Origin: Pseudomonas putida
GTDB taxonomy: Bacteria; Pseudomonadota; Gammaproteobacteria; Pseudomonadales; Pseudomonadaceae
Direction: 5' to 3'
DNA: 64,000 nt
NCBI RefSeq assembly: GCF_025905425.1
Contig: NZ_CP109603.1
Location: 4,914,501-4,978,500, forward strand
Part shown: positions 35,410-44,083 of the stretch, in pieces
Layout: every line of letters starts with the position of its first letter
Numbering within the stretch: the first letter of the stretch is position 1
Made by a program: the position numbers and the translations under genes
The notes under the pieces: model-generated
Told to the model about the DNA's origin: nothing
Databases searched by the model: none
Seen by the model: only the letters and a program-made list of their open reading frames with translations

Positions 35410-36345
35410 ATGTCTTCCTCTGTCGGCATCGATGTTTCCAGTGCCACACTTGCTGTTCACATCCGCCCTGAGGGGGTGAACTTCAGTGTTTCCAATGACT
35501 TGAAGGGATTCCAACTGCTCGTCGAAAAGCTTGGCGGGTATGCAGTTTCAATGGTCTTGCTCGAAGCTACCGGTGGCTACGAGTGCAATGTCCTCAAAGC
35601 GCTGCAGGATGCCGATTTTCCGGTTTGCCGGATCAATCCCAGTCGTGCCCGGGACTTTGCCAAGTCGATGGGTAAACGCGCCAAGACCGATCCCATTGAC
35701 GCAGCTGTTTTGGCTCACCTGGCTGAAGTTATGCCCCCACGGCCTTGCCAGGTGATGACACCCGAGCGGGCCTTGCTGCGCGAACTGCTTATGCAGCGGG
35801 ATCGCTTCGTCCAACAGCGCGACGATGACAAGCGGCGCCTGAAGCAGGCGCGGGCTCCCAGTGTTTGTTTGCGGTTGGAACAACACATCGCCTATCTGAA
35901 GGGTGAAATTCGAGCGCTGGAACAAGAGATCGCACAGCAGGCAGCAGCTTTGCCTGATGATCGGGTTAAACAGCTCACTCAAGTCAAAGGAATTGGTCTG
36001 ATTACTGCCGGAAAGCTGATGGCCTTGCTGCCAGAGCTGGGCCAGGTGGATAAGAAGGAAATTGCCGCCTTGGTCGGTGTTGCGCCGTTCAATCAGGACA
36101 GCGGCAAGCAGTCGGGCAAGCGTTCAATCTGGGGGGGACGCTCACAAGTCAGGCGGGCGCTCTATATGGCCTGCTGGGTGGTGATACGGCACAACAAGGA
36201 CTTCTGCGAGCGCTACAAAGCACTGCGAGCCCAGGGGAAGTGCGCGAAAGTATCGGTGGTGGCGTGTATGCGAGTATTGATAGTGAGGCTAAATGCGATG
36301 CTCAAGACCGGAACGCCCTGGAAGGAGCAAATAGCTCATTCGTAG
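35410..36345 (+). CDS. IS110-family transposase
   Basis: A 311-residue DEDD transposase: N-terminal RuvC-like domain with Asp8 (VGIDVSS), Glu52 (LLEATGGYE), Asp94 and Asp97 (KTDPIDAAV); coiled-coil middle (about 120-180); C-terminal Transposase_20 domain with QVKGIGLITAGKL, and the Ser-rich catalytic stretch SGKQSGKRSIWGG near 231-243. The start at 410 follows AAGAGGG; a TTG two codons earlier is possible. Complete and probably active. Confidence 0.92.
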   Translation: MSSSVGIDVSSATLAVHIRPEGVNFSVSNDLKGFQLLVEKLGGYAVSMVLLEATGGYECNVLKALQDADFPVCRINPSRARDFAKSMGKRAKTDPIDAAVLAHLAEVMPPRPCQVMTPERALLRELLMQRDRFVQQRDDDKRRLKQARAPSVCLRLEQHIAYLKGEIRALEQEIAQQAAALPDDRVKQLTQVKGIGLITAGKLMALLPELGQVDKKEIAALVGVAPFNQDSGKQSGKRSIWGGRSQVRRALYMACWVVIRHNKDFCERYKALRAQGKCAKVSVVACMRVLIVRLNAMLKTGTPWKEQIAHS

Positions 36346-36425
36346 GAGCAAGCCTTGCTGGCGATGCCCGGCACAGCCGGGCCTGGGGCGCTACGCGCCC
36401 CATCGCCGGCAAGGCCAGCTTCCAC
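36344..36425. repeat. REP palindrome pair abutting the IS110 right end
   Basis: GTAGGAGCAAGCCTTGCTGG at the left and CCGGCAAGGCCAGCTTCCAC at the right, with two internal GC hairpins. This is a different REP subtype from the GCGGGCTTG type. It begins within the transposase stop codon, so it marks the insertion junction. Confidence 0.75.
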
Positions 36426-36738
36426 AAGAAGACAGTTGCTCCCACCGTTACAAGCGATCCTCTCAGGGCCCGCTCATTGAACGAGTTAAGGATTGGCGCT
36501 TCCAAGCGCGGGCCAAAACTGGCACCATCGCGCCTTTTTTCATCAAGGCTCTGGTGTTGGGCTAGACCTTCGCGGTCATCCTCGCGACGTTGCGCTGCAG
36601 CGATGCGACAATCTGCCCCGACAGCGACCCGAGCCCCTAGCGACCCTGTTGGCCGTCATAATGCCGCTATGCTAGCTTGGCGCACGCCAGGAAGGCCGCC
36701 AACAGCTGGGAACGCACCCGAACACAAGAGGACCGCAC
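36426..36738. promoter_or_regulatory. Upstream region of the amino-acid ABC operon
   Basis: About 310 bp without a supported gene; expected to carry the promoter. GAGGAC lies before the first ATG at 36739. TATGCTAGC near 36666 resembles a -10 region. Confidence 0.4.
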
Positions 36739-37512
36739 ATGGCCCAGGCCACGCCCGCGCTGGAAATTCGCAATCTGCACAAACGCTACGGCGAGCAGGA
36801 AATTCTCAAGGGCATTTCGCTGACCGCACGCGATGGTGACGTGATCTCCATCCTGGGGTCGTCCGGTTCCGGCAAGTCCACCTTGCTGCGCTGCATCAAC
36901 CTGTTGGAGAACCCGCACCAGGGCGAAATCCTGGTCGCCGGTGAATCCCTCAAGCTCAAGGCCGCCAAAAACGGTGACCTGATCGCCGCCGACAACCGCC
37001 AGATCAATCGCCTGCGCAGCGAGATCGGCTTCGTCTTCCAGAACTTCAACCTGTGGCCGCACATGTCGATCCTCGACAACATCATCGAGGCGCCGCGCCG
37101 CGTGCTTGGCCAAAGCAAGGCTGAAGCCATCGAGGCCGCCGAAGCACTGCTGAAAAAGGTCGGCATCTACGACAAGCGCCACAGCTACCCCGCCCAGCTT
37201 TCCGGTGGCCAGCAGCAGCGCGCCGCCATTGCCCGTACCCTGGCCATGAAGCCCAAAGTCATCCTGTTCGACGAGCCGACCTCGGCGCTCGATCCGGAAA
37301 TGGTCCAGGAAGTGCTAAACGTTATCCGCGCATTGGCCGAAGAAGGCCGTACCATGCTGCTGGTGACGCACGAGATGAACTTTGCCCGCCAGGTGTCCAG
37401 TGAAGTGGTTTTCCTGCACCAGGGCCTGGTTGAAGAGCAAGGATCGCCGCAACAGGTCTTCGAGAACCCGACCTCGGCGCGTTGCAAGCAATTCATGTCC
37501 AGCCACCGCTAA
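36739..37512 (+). CDS. Polar/basic amino acid ABC transporter ATPase
   Basis: A 257-residue HisP/AotP-type ATPase: Walker [14 protein letters not shown]-loop [11 protein letters not shown], signature [15 protein letters not shown], Walker [15 protein letters not shown]-loop [10 protein letters not shown]. First in a four-gene operon (ATPase, binding protein, two permeases), an order typical of arginine/ornithine/lysine/histidine uptake in pseudomonads. Confidence 0.93.
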   Translation: MAQATPALEIRNLHKRYGEQEILKGISLTARDGDVISILGSSGSGKSTLLRCINLLENPHQGEILVAGESLKLKAAKNGDLIAADNRQINRLRSEIGFVFQNFNLWPHMSILDNIIEAPRRVLGQSKAEAIEAAEALLKKVGIYDKRHSYPAQLSGGQQQRAAIARTLAMKPKVILFDEPTSALDPEMVQEVLNVIRALAEEGRTMLLVTHEMNFARQVSSEVVFLHQGLVEEQGSPQQVFENPTSARCKQFMSSHR

Positions 37513-37525
37513 CGGAGCAACACGA

Positions 37526-38287
37526 ATGCAGACCTATAAGAAATTCCTCCTGGCCGCTGCCGCCACCCTGGTGTTCTCGGCAAATGCCATGGCAGCCGAA
37601 AAACTCAAAATGGGCATCGAGGCGGCTTACCCGCCCTTCAACAACAAGGATGCCAGCGGCCAGGTGGTCGGCTTTGACAAAGACATCGGCGACGCACTGT
37701 GCGCCAAGATGAAAGTCGAATGCGAAGTGGTCACCTCTGACTGGGACGGCATCATCCCGGCGCTGAACGCCAAGAAGTTCGACTTCCTGATCTCCTCGCT
37801 GTCGATCACCGATGAGCGCAAGCAGGCCGTCGACTTCACCGACCCGTACTACTCGAACAAACAGCAGTTCATCGCACCGAAAAACGTCGACTTCAAGACC
37901 GACCGCGCCTCGCTCAAAGGCAAGACCATCGGTACCCAGCGCGCCACCCAGGCAGCGACCTGGCTGGACGACAACGGCGGCATGGACGGCGAGTTCAAGG
38001 TCAACCTGTACGATGGCCAGGAAAACGCCTACCTGGACCTGACGTCCGGCCGCCTCGACGCCATCCTCGCCGACAAGTACGCCAACTACGACTGGCTGAA
38101 GTCCGACGCCGGCAAAAGCTTCGAGTTCAAAGGCGAACCGGTGAACGATAGCGACAAGGTCGGCATTGCCGTACGCAAAGGTGACAATGAGCTGCGCAAC
38201 AAGCTCAATGCCGCACTCAAGGAAATTGTCGCCGACGGCACCTACAAAAAGATCAACGACAAGTACTTCCCGTTCAGCATCTATTGA
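37526..38287 (+). CDS. Lysine/arginine/ornithine/histidine-type binding protein
   Basis: A 253-residue SBP_bac_3 protein: signal peptide FLLAAAATLVFSANAMA, then LKMGIEAAYPPFNNKD, VGFDKDIGDALCAKMKVEC, the Asp/Arg ligand region DFLISSLSITDERKQAVDFTDPYY (in part), and a lobe-2 segment KTIGTQRATQAATWL. The pattern ITDERKQ and the paired Cys are typical of the HisJ/ArgT/AotJ group. CGGAG precedes the ATG at 37526. Confidence 0.9.
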   Translation: MQTYKKFLLAAAATLVFSANAMAAEKLKMGIEAAYPPFNNKDASGQVVGFDKDIGDALCAKMKVECEVVTSDWDGIIPALNAKKFDFLISSLSITDERKQAVDFTDPYYSNKQQFIAPKNVDFKTDRASLKGKTIGTQRATQAATWLDDNGGMDGEFKVNLYDGQENAYLDLTSGRLDAILADKYANYDWLKSDAGKSFEFKGEPVNDSDKVGIAVRKGDNELRNKLNAALKEIVADGTYKKINDKYFPFSIY

Positions 38288-38342
38288 TTCGCCCCGACCG
38301 GTACGCCCTTGCGGCGTGCCGGTCCCTAGAACGACCCTACCC

Positions 38343-39035
38343 ATGAATATCGACCTGCACGGATTCGGTCCGGCCCTGGCGGCTGGCACTTTGATGACCG
38401 TAAAACTGGCGCTTTGCGCCCTGCTGCTGGGGCTAGTCCTGGGCCTGCTCGGTGCCCTCGCCAAAACGTCCCCGGTCAAGCCACTGCAATGGCTTGGTGG
38501 CTTCTACTCGACCCTGGTTCGCGGCGTGCCCGAACTGCTTTGGGTCCTGCTTATTTATTTCGGCACTGTCGGCCTGATGAACAGCCTCGGCGAGGCGCTC
38601 AACATGCCCGGCCTTGAGCTCAGTGCCTTCGCCGCCGGCGTCATCGCCCTCGGCCTGTGCTTCGGCGCGTACGCCACCGAAGTGTTCCGTGGCGCCATCC
38701 TGGCAATCCCCAAGGGCCACCGCGAAGCTGGCCTGGCGCTGGGCCTGTCCAAGGCGCGCATTCTGTCGCGGATCATCCTGCCGCAGATGTGGCGCATCGC
38801 CCTGCCCGGCCTGGGCAACTTGTTCATGATCCTGATGAAAGACACCGCGCTGGTCTCGGTCATCGGCCTGGAAGAAATCATGCGCCACGCGCAAATCGGC
38901 GTGACCATGACCAAGGAGCCGTTCACCTTCTACATGGTCGCGGCCTGCATCTACCTGGGCTTGACCGTCGTCGCCATGACCGGCATGCACTTCATGGAAA
39001 AACGCGCCGCTCGCGGCTTTGCGAGGGCTGAATAA
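38343..39035 (+). CDS. Amino acid ABC transporter permease (HisQ/AotQ type)
   Basis: A 230-residue permease, about five membrane helices; loop motif ALALGLSKARILSRIILPQMWRIALPGLGN in part and start GTLMTVKLALCALLLGLVLGL. The ATG at 38343 is chosen because the longer frame from 38166 would read the binding-protein gene in another frame. Its stop overlaps the next start by one base. Confidence 0.9.
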   Translation: MNIDLHGFGPALAAGTLMTVKLALCALLLGLVLGLLGALAKTSPVKPLQWLGGFYSTLVRGVPELLWVLLIYFGTVGLMNSLGEALNMPGLELSAFAAGVIALGLCFGAYATEVFRGAILAIPKGHREAGLALGLSKARILSRIILPQMWRIALPGLGNLFMILMKDTALVSVIGLEEIMRHAQIGVTMTKEPFTFYMVAACIYLGLTVVAMTGMHFMEKRAARGFARAE

Positions 39036-39724
39036 TGAACTGGGAAGTCATCATCAAATGGCTGCCACGCCTGGCCCAGGGCGCGACCCTGACCCTTGAG
39101 CTGGTGGCCATCGCGGTGGTTGCCGGGCTCATCCTGGCCATCCCACTGGGCATCGCCCGTTCGTCGCGCCACTGGTACGTGCGCGCCGTGCCGTTCAGCT
39201 ACATCTTCTTCTTCCGCGGTACGCCGCTGCTGGTGCAGCTGTTCCTGGTCTATTACGGGCTGGCCCAGTTCGACGCCGTGCGCAGCAGTTCGTTGTGGCC
39301 TTACCTGCGCGATCCGTTCTGGTGCACCGTGCTGACCATGACCCTGCACACCGCCGCCTACATCGCCGAGATTTTGCGCGGCGCGTTGCAGTCGATCCCT
39401 AAAGGCGAGATCGAAGCGGCACGGGCGCTGGGCATGTCGCGGGGCAAGACCCTGTTCTACATAATGCTGCCGCGCGCCGCGCGGATCGGCCTGCCGGCCT
39501 ACAGCAACGAAGTGATCCTGATGCTCAAGGCCAGCGCCCTGGCCAGTACCGTCACCCTGCTGGAACTGACCGGCATGGCGCGGACCATCATCGCCCGCAC
39601 CTACCTGCCGGTGGAGATCTTCTTTGCCGCCGGGTTGTTCTACCTGGCGATCTCGTTTGTTTTGGTGCAAGGCTTCAAACTGCTGGAGCGCTGGTTGCGG
39701 GTAGACGCCTGCCAAGGGCGCTAA
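39035..39724 (+). CDS. Amino acid ABC transporter permease (HisM/AotM type)
   Basis: A 229-residue permease: GATLTLELVAIAVVAGLILAIP, SYIFFFRGTPLLVQLFLVYYG and the EAA loop EIEAARALGMSRGKTLFYIMLPRA (in part). It is coupled to the first permease (TAATG) and forms a heterodimer with it. Last gene of the operon; a REP pair follows. Confidence 0.9.
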   Translation: MNWEVIIKWLPRLAQGATLTLELVAIAVVAGLILAIPLGIARSSRHWYVRAVPFSYIFFFRGTPLLVQLFLVYYGLAQFDAVRSSSLWPYLRDPFWCTVLTMTLHTAAYIAEILRGALQSIPKGEIEAARALGMSRGKTLFYIMLPRAARIGLPAYSNEVILMLKASALASTVTLLELTGMARTIIARTYLPVEIFFAAGLFYLAISFVLVQGFKLLERWLRVDACQGR

Positions 39725-39734
39725 ACCTCACCCA

Positions 39735-39830
39735 CCTCTTCGCGGGCAAGCCCGCTCCCACAGGCTAGGCTCAGACCTCATGCCCCCCTGTAGGAGCGAG
39801 CTTGCTCGCGAAGGGCTGCAAAGCAGCCCC
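39735..39830. repeat. REP pair (inverted)
   Basis: CTCTTCGCGGGCAAGCCCGCT near 39737 and TGTAGGAGCGAGCTTGCTCGC near 39790; the second copy is a different subtype, so this is a mixed pair. Confidence 0.8.
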
Positions 39831-39849
39831 AACCCTGCCGACCACAATC

Positions 39850-41061
39850 ATGACCCAACCCCCCATCCTCCACAGCCACCCCCTAAGCGACCGCTTCCAG
39901 GCCCTGGACCAGTTCCTGACCGAGCACCAGCACCTGTGGAAACCCAGGCCATTTACCGCCCTGCGCCTGGATTGGGAAGCCGAACACCCAGCGCTCGCCA
40001 CCCACCTGCGCCAAGCCACCCTGGCCGACGCCGAAGCCGAGCCCGACCCAAACACCCTGCCTGCGCCCTTCCCCCAGCTGGCCCGGCAAGCCCACCACCT
40101 AAGCGCCCTCGATGCACTCCCGGATGCCGGCCTGCCACCCGCCGCCCACCGCCTCGACGTCGGCGTGCCCGGCCGCAAGTGGCAGCAGATCGAAGCCTTC
40201 ACCCGCCGCCTGGCCTTCAACGAACAACCGCAACACTGGCTGGACTGGTGCTCCGGCAAAGGCCACCTAGGCCGCCGCCTGCTGCAGCCTGGCCAGCAAC
40301 TGACCTGCCTGGAATACGACGCCGAGCTCGTCACCGCCGGCCAAGCCCTGAGTGACCACCACCACCTGACCGCACGCCATGTGCATCAAGACGTGATGGC
40401 CGCCGACAGCGCCCGCCACCTCGACAGCGAAAAAACCGTGGTCGCCTTGCACGCCTGCGGCGACCTGCACGTGCGCCTGCTGCGCCTGGCCAGCCAGCAA
40501 GGCTGCCGGCAAGTGGCGGTAGCCCCGTGCTGCTTCAACCGCATCGAAGCGCAGCACTACCCACCGTTATCCACAGCCGCACAAGCTTCCGGCCTGCAAT
40601 TGTCGCTGGACGACCTCGGCCTGCCCTTGAGTGAAACCGTCACCGCCGGCGCCCGCGTGCGCCGCCAGCGCGACACCTCGATGGCCCGCCGCCTGGGCTT
40701 CGACTTGCTGCAACGCCAGCAGCGCCACTGTGATGAGTACCTGCCCACCCCCTCGCTGCCGGTGGCTTGGCTGGACAAGCCTTTCGAGGCGTACTGCCGC
40801 GACCTGGCCGCACTCAAGCAATTGCCCCTGAGCGGCACGCCGGACTGGGCTGCCCTTGAAGCCGCCGGCTGGCAGCGCCTGGCCGAAGTACGCAACCTGG
40901 AACGCGTGCGCAACCTGTTCCGCCGCCCACTGGAACTGTGGCTGGTGCTCGACCGCGCCCTCTTTATGGAAGAACAGGGTTACAGCGTGCGGCTCGGGTT
41001 GTTCTGCGACTACCCGCTCACACCTCGCAACATGCTCATCCTGGCGGAACGCGACCGTTAG
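39850..41061 (+). CDS. SAM-dependent methyltransferase-like protein (Methyltransf_32/GSTCD-like)
   Basis: A 403-residue protein with a class I methyltransferase fold: motif I WLDWCSGKGHLGRRLL near residue 135, TCLEYDAELVTAGQAL, VVALHACGDLHVRLL and VAVAPCCFNRIE, the last resembling the PCC motif of the TRM13/GSTCD-like family. N- and C-terminal helical extensions surround it. The start at 39850 avoids translating REP DNA. Substrate unknown, perhaps RNA. Confidence 0.8.
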   Translation: MTQPPILHSHPLSDRFQALDQFLTEHQHLWKPRPFTALRLDWEAEHPALATHLRQATLADAEAEPDPNTLPAPFPQLARQAHHLSALDALPDAGLPPAAHRLDVGVPGRKWQQIEAFTRRLAFNEQPQHWLDWCSGKGHLGRRLLQPGQQLTCLEYDAELVTAGQALSDHHHLTARHVHQDVMAADSARHLDSEKTVVALHACGDLHVRLLRLASQQGCRQVAVAPCCFNRIEAQHYPPLSTAAQASGLQLSLDDLGLPLSETVTAGARVRRQRDTSMARRLGFDLLQRQQRHCDEYLPTPSLPVAWLDKPFEAYCRDLAALKQLPLSGTPDWAALEAAGWQRLAEVRNLERVRNLFRRPLELWLVLDRALFMEEQGYSVRLGLFCDYPLTPRNMLILAERDR

Positions 41062-41297
41062 CCGCAGCACAACCTGTGGATAAGTCTGTGCACAAGCTTT
41101 TGATGAATGGTTGGATCCAAGCGCTATTTCAAGCGTTTGGCTTATTCCTTGAGGCAGTTCAAGGCCTGCAAAAACAGGCGTTTGCGCAAAGACCAGCGGC
41201 GCATGGATTCGGCATGCCTTTCGCGCAAGTTGGCAATGCTACTTGTGCATAAACTTTTGTTGTGCTTTCTGCAGGGGCCGCAAAGCGGCACGATGAG
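41062..41297. other. Intergenic region after the methyltransferase
   Basis: 236 bp without a gene; contains TGTGGATAA (41075-41083) and an imperfect repeat of GTGCACAAGCTTTTG / GTGCATAAACTTTTG (41088 and 41245). Confidence 0.4.
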
Positions 41298-41591
41298 TCA
41301 ACGGTTTTTGTTGTTGGCCAACTCGATATCGTTCATCAGTGCCTTGGCCATCGCGGTCAGGTAATCGGCCGCGCCCAACAGCTTGTGGTCGTCTTCCATA
41401 TCACCCTCCCTGAGCAGGTGCTTGATGTAACCGAGCAGGACCGAGACCTGCTCGTAGGCGTCGCCGATGGGGATGCCGGGTTGTACGCGTAGCAGGCCAA
41501 CCGGTGGGTTGCCGACTTCGAGGAAGGTTTCCAGGCCTGCGGTGGTGATCTCAATGTGGGGCTGGGGTGGATCGGGGACGATCTTGATCAT
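41298..41591 (-). CDS. DUF6124 (formerly DUF3077) family protein
   Basis: A 97-residue protein with the family start MIKIVPDPPQP, then LETFLEVGNPPVGLLRVQPGIPIGDAYEQVSVLLGYIKHL (in part) and LGAADYLTAMAKALMNDIE. This is a Pseudomonas-specific small family of unknown function. Its translation start is covered by an antisense-type module: a target of the upstream C4-like RNA lies 13-20 nt before the ATG, next to the GGAAG ribosome site. Confidence 0.8.
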   Translation of the reverse strand: MIKIVPDPPQPHIEITTAGLETFLEVGNPPVGLLRVQPGIPIGDAYEQVSVLLGYIKHLLREGDMEDDHKLLGAADYLTAMAKALMNDIELANNKNR

Positions 41592-41603
41592 GGCGGACTT
41601 CCA

Positions 41604-41773
41604 TTTTTCTCAAAAAGGAACTGCCACCCGATCTTTCTCACGGATCAAAGGTGGCAGCCGTACGCGGGGTGAGAAACCGAGGAGAAAAACGCGAAAAGAC
41701 TCGGCCAGACCGAAGTCTGCCCGCGCACGGCCACCATTACGATGCCGCCATTTCTCAATCGGGTTCTCACACC
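41604..41773 (-). ncRNA. C4-like antisense RNA module controlling the DUF6124 gene
   Basis: Core at 41651-41734: GTGGCAGCCGTACGCGGG (41651-41668) pairs with CCCGCGCACGGCCAC (41720-41734); inside are a UUCG-capped hairpin (41706-41719) and a second hairpin (CCGAG 41677-41681 / CTCGG 41700-41704). The second hairpin's loop carries TTTTTCTC, complementary 8/8 to the leader at 41604-41611 by the start codon and 6/6 to 41751-41756 upstream; TTTCTCAC beside it matches 41634-41641 and (7 nt) 41764-41770. Two antisense sites each with two targets is the design of phage C4/P4 CI RNAs. Confidence 0.75.
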
Positions 41774-42047
41774 CGGTCGCCGGAGCGACCCGAAAACGGT
41801 ATCCGTGAGGTACTTCCCCGACAACAGCGATACTTCGGCAGCGCGCGTAGGATAGGTCCGAAGCAGGCCAACCCCGAAGCATTTGGTTTCAGCTTCAGAA
41901 ATGCCTTACAGCTGACGCACCGCTCCCCTTCCACGGTGTATCATCCATCACCCAAATCATTAAAAAGACACGTCGCGCGCTGACCGCCAGCCCCGCGACC
42001 TTCTGGCGTTGCGCCAGAACCGACAATGGAATAACGGACTTCTCATC

Positions 42048-42296
42048 GTGACCCAAGCCAAAACCCTTGCCCTGTTGACCCTCGCCATGGCCCTGACCGC
42101 GTGCGCCAGCGGCACCTCAAGCCACCCTTCCAGCAATCTGGGCTGGGACACCCCTGGCATGCAGCTGGGCGGCGACAGAGGCCTGCCCCTGCGCGTCGAG
42201 TCCCCGTGCCGCAAGCGCGGCTGCGACAACGACAAGCTGTTTTTCAACCCCGGCAAAACCGAGCCAAACGTCAACACGATCCATCGCGGCTGGTAG
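42048..42296 (+). CDS. Small lipoprotein
   Basis: An 82-residue protein starting at GTG (42048): AKTLALLTLAMALTACASG gives a lipoprotein signal with lipobox LTAC. The mature part is short with CRKRGCDND. An upstream ATG frame would put charged residues before the signal and is less likely. No domain recognised. Confidence 0.65.
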   Translation: MTQAKTLALLTLAMALTACASGTSSHPSSNLGWDTPGMQLGGDRGLPLRVESPCRKRGCDNDKLFFNPGKTEPNVNTIHRGW

Positions 42297-42355
42297 GAAA
42301 AATCTCCTTTTAGGCCGGTGACTTAGCTCATTTGCAAACAATCGCAAGGAAGTGG

Positions 42356-42383
42356 TTTACAGGCGCCAAACGATCGTTATAAT
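42356..42383 (+). promoter_or_regulatory. Sigma-70 promoter of tRNA-Thr
   Basis: TTTACA (42356-42361), 16-bp spacer, TATAAT (42378-42383); tRNA starts at 42395. Confidence 0.85.
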
Positions 42384-42394
42384 GACGCCCCATT

Positions 42395-42470
<76 letters not shown>

Positions 42471-42486
42471 TATAAATCAACGACTT

Positions 42487-42512
42487 AGGCTCACCTCACG
42501 GTGGGCCTTTTT
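42487..42512 (+). terminator. Rho-independent terminator after tRNA-Thr
   Basis: AGGCTCACC (42487-42495), loop TCAC, GGTGGGCCT (42500-42508), followed by TTTT. Confidence 0.85.
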
Positions 42513-42846
42513 CGTTTCTGGGCTTTGAACTCCCCATTTTTCCCCGTTCATTCCCCGTTTCCGCTTGCCTCTGTTCCTTGGTTCCTTACTGCCTCGCAAC
42601 GCCCTATCGTGACATCCGGCAGCAAAAGCTCTCCAGCCATGCGGCGCATTGACAGGGCCGGACGGCCGGACGGTTCGGGAGTCATGCCAGGTTCACAGCC
42701 CGGCTTTGGCATTGACCTATTCAGAGGCCTCTGTGTCACCTCAGCCGCAAGCGCTTGGCTAAAGTAAAAGGATGGGCCGTCTTGGCCAACGCGAAGCCTT
42801 TCGGGTATTCGACGACCTCAATCCGCTGTCTACGACGGAGGGGCAA
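42513..42846. other. Left island end, non-coding
   Basis: No gene seen. TTCCCCGTT occurs at 42540-42548 and 42551-42559 (11 bp apart), one of the paired repeats found across the island. attL core may be the tRNA 3' end, but the other copy is outside the window. Confidence 0.4.
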
Positions 42847-43053
42847 ATGGTCTCTGCCGAGAATGATCGCTTCATGCGTATCGCTGAAGTCACGCGAGTC
42901 ACCGCACTCAGCCGAAACACCATTTACAAGCGGATGAGGGAAGGTACATTTCCAAAGCAGGTGAGGCTCGGGCCAAACTCAGTCGCCTGGTTGCAGTCGG
43001 ATATCTCCGCTTGGATGACCTCGGTGATGTCAGATGAATCAGAGGCCGAGTGA
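42847..43053 (+). CDS. AlpA-family DNA-binding regulator
   Basis: A 68-residue AlpA/MerR-like protein: DRFMRIAEVTRVTALSRNTIYKRMREGTFPKQVRLGPNSVAW (in part), the winged-helix pattern of P4 Vis/AlpA regulators of integrase and excision. The start at 42847 is preferred because GGAGGGCAA stands just before it, giving an excellent ribosome site; the frame extends upstream without one. It is alone on the plus strand near tRNA-Thr, without a neighbouring integrase. Confidence 0.85.
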   Translation: MVSAENDRFMRIAEVTRVTALSRNTIYKRMREGTFPKQVRLGPNSVAWLQSDISAWMTSVMSDESEAE

Positions 43054-43175
43054 GGTTCAGACCCTTCATCTGAAACAGACTGGGCCTGACGCCGGGGCGG
43101 TAAGATGGTACCGCCGCCGCGGCAATCAAAACTGCTATGCGCTCGCTGCACGAACGTAACGGGTCGCGGCGGCCC

Positions 43176-43424
43176 CTATCTCAAACTTTTCAATGCCTCC
43201 GCGCGTCTGGCGTCAATGTAAGAAGCCAGGTCCCCAATGTGCACACCACGCGCTGACTTCTGGCTTTTCTCGATCGAGATAAGTGGGAGCCGAATTTCGC
43301 CGCGTGCGATCTTGCCCTTCAGCTTTTCAACAGAGAGATGTGGGAAGTAATCGGTGCAGACCCGTTCAATTGGGATCACAACCATCCCATCGTACTGAGC
43401 GAGGAGTAAGAAGGTAGTGTTCAC
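43176..43424 (-). CDS. PrtN-family activator
   Basis: An 82-residue protein resembling the pyocin activator PrtN: FLLLAQYDGMVVIPIERVCTDYF, LSVEKLKGKIARGEIRLPL, IEKSQKSARGVHIGDLASYIDARRA. PrtN activates pyocin genes through tandem P-boxes. The start overlaps the upstream gene stop (ATGA). No pyocin or lysis gene is nearby, so the target is unknown. Confidence 0.85.
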   Translation of the reverse strand: MNTTFLLLAQYDGMVVIPIERVCTDYFPHLSVEKLKGKIARGEIRLPLISIEKSQKSARGVHIGDLASYIDARRAEALKSLR

Positions 43425-43750
43425 TGCGCGCCTCGACGCAGTTTCTTTCCGGTGGCGAGCCGTACCGCATCTTCAAACGCCTTCTTGGAAGCATCAATAG
43501 ATTGCTGCTCATGATCCCGAGCAGCTTGCTTCAATCGCTGTCTCGGCTCCTTCTGGACGCGTGTGGCAGCGATGTATGCATCAGCCCATGCGTCCAACTC
43601 ATAACGATCGAAACCGATGCCCCTGACTCCAATAGGAAACTCTGCAACAAACGGCCTTACTGTCCTGTTGAACTCCAGCCTGCACATTCCTAAGTACCCA
43701 GGGGCGTCACGGTACCTGAGAATTCTTGGCATTACCTGGTCACGGCTCAT
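43421..43750 (-). CDS. Small phage protein coupled to PrtN
   Basis: A 109-residue protein: MPRILRYRDAPGYLGMCRLEFNRTVRPFV..., FDRYELDAWADAYI, with a basic Lys/Arg-rich C-terminus. The N-terminal part looks like an AlpA/excisionase-type winged helix (YLGM-x-RLEFNRTVRP; IGFDRYELDAW). It is translationally coupled to the PrtN-like gene. Likely a DNA-binding regulator or excisionase. Confidence 0.7.
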   Translation of the reverse strand: MSRDQVMPRILRYRDAPGYLGMCRLEFNRTVRPFVAEFPIGVRGIGFDRYELDAWADAYIAATRVQKEPRQRLKQAARDHEQQSIDASKKAFEDAVRLATGKKLRRGAQ

Positions 43751-44083
43751 GATAGGTGCGCTCGGCCAACTCTGGTCTAACTCAGGCTAACAGCCCCGCC
43801 TAGAATGAGCTGCCTACATGACAATCGGCTTTCTGCACTGACTAAGATCCGGCTCAGGCCGACAGGTAACCGGCAGGCGCGCATAGGGCAATTGCGTCGG
43901 TGAGAGGGGGGTTGTGTATAGCCATTGTTTAAGCGATGCGCAGGGGGTTGTGTATAGCCGGGCACCACTCCCCTGGAACGGTGGGGTGGCGCTTCACCAC
44001 CCAATGACCGTGGCTGCTCGCCGGCGGGTGTTGCGATGACAGCAACCCCTTGCTCAAGCAGATACCGGAAAGTTTGCCGGGAT
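43751..44083. other. Non-coding stretch with direct repeats
   Basis: No gene is supported. CCGACAGG/CCGGCAGG lie 11 bp apart (43859, 43870), and GGGGGTTGTGTATAGCC is repeated exactly at 43907-43923 and 43943-43959. Confidence 0.5.

Larger units (their letters stand above)
35180..36346 (+). mobile_element. IS110-family insertion sequence
   Basis: One transposase gene with about 220 bp of structured non-coding DNA at its left end and almost none at its right; the right boundary meets a REP palindrome directly at the stop codon (36343-36345). No terminal inverted repeats or target duplication are seen, as expected for the IS110 group. Left boundary is approximate. REP-targeting IS110 elements are known in P. 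putida. Confidence 0.75.

Noticed and set aside
41610..41882. 90-codon minus-strand frame through the C4-like RNA
   Set aside because: It is the conceptual translation of the RNA scaffold and lacks a clear ribosome site.
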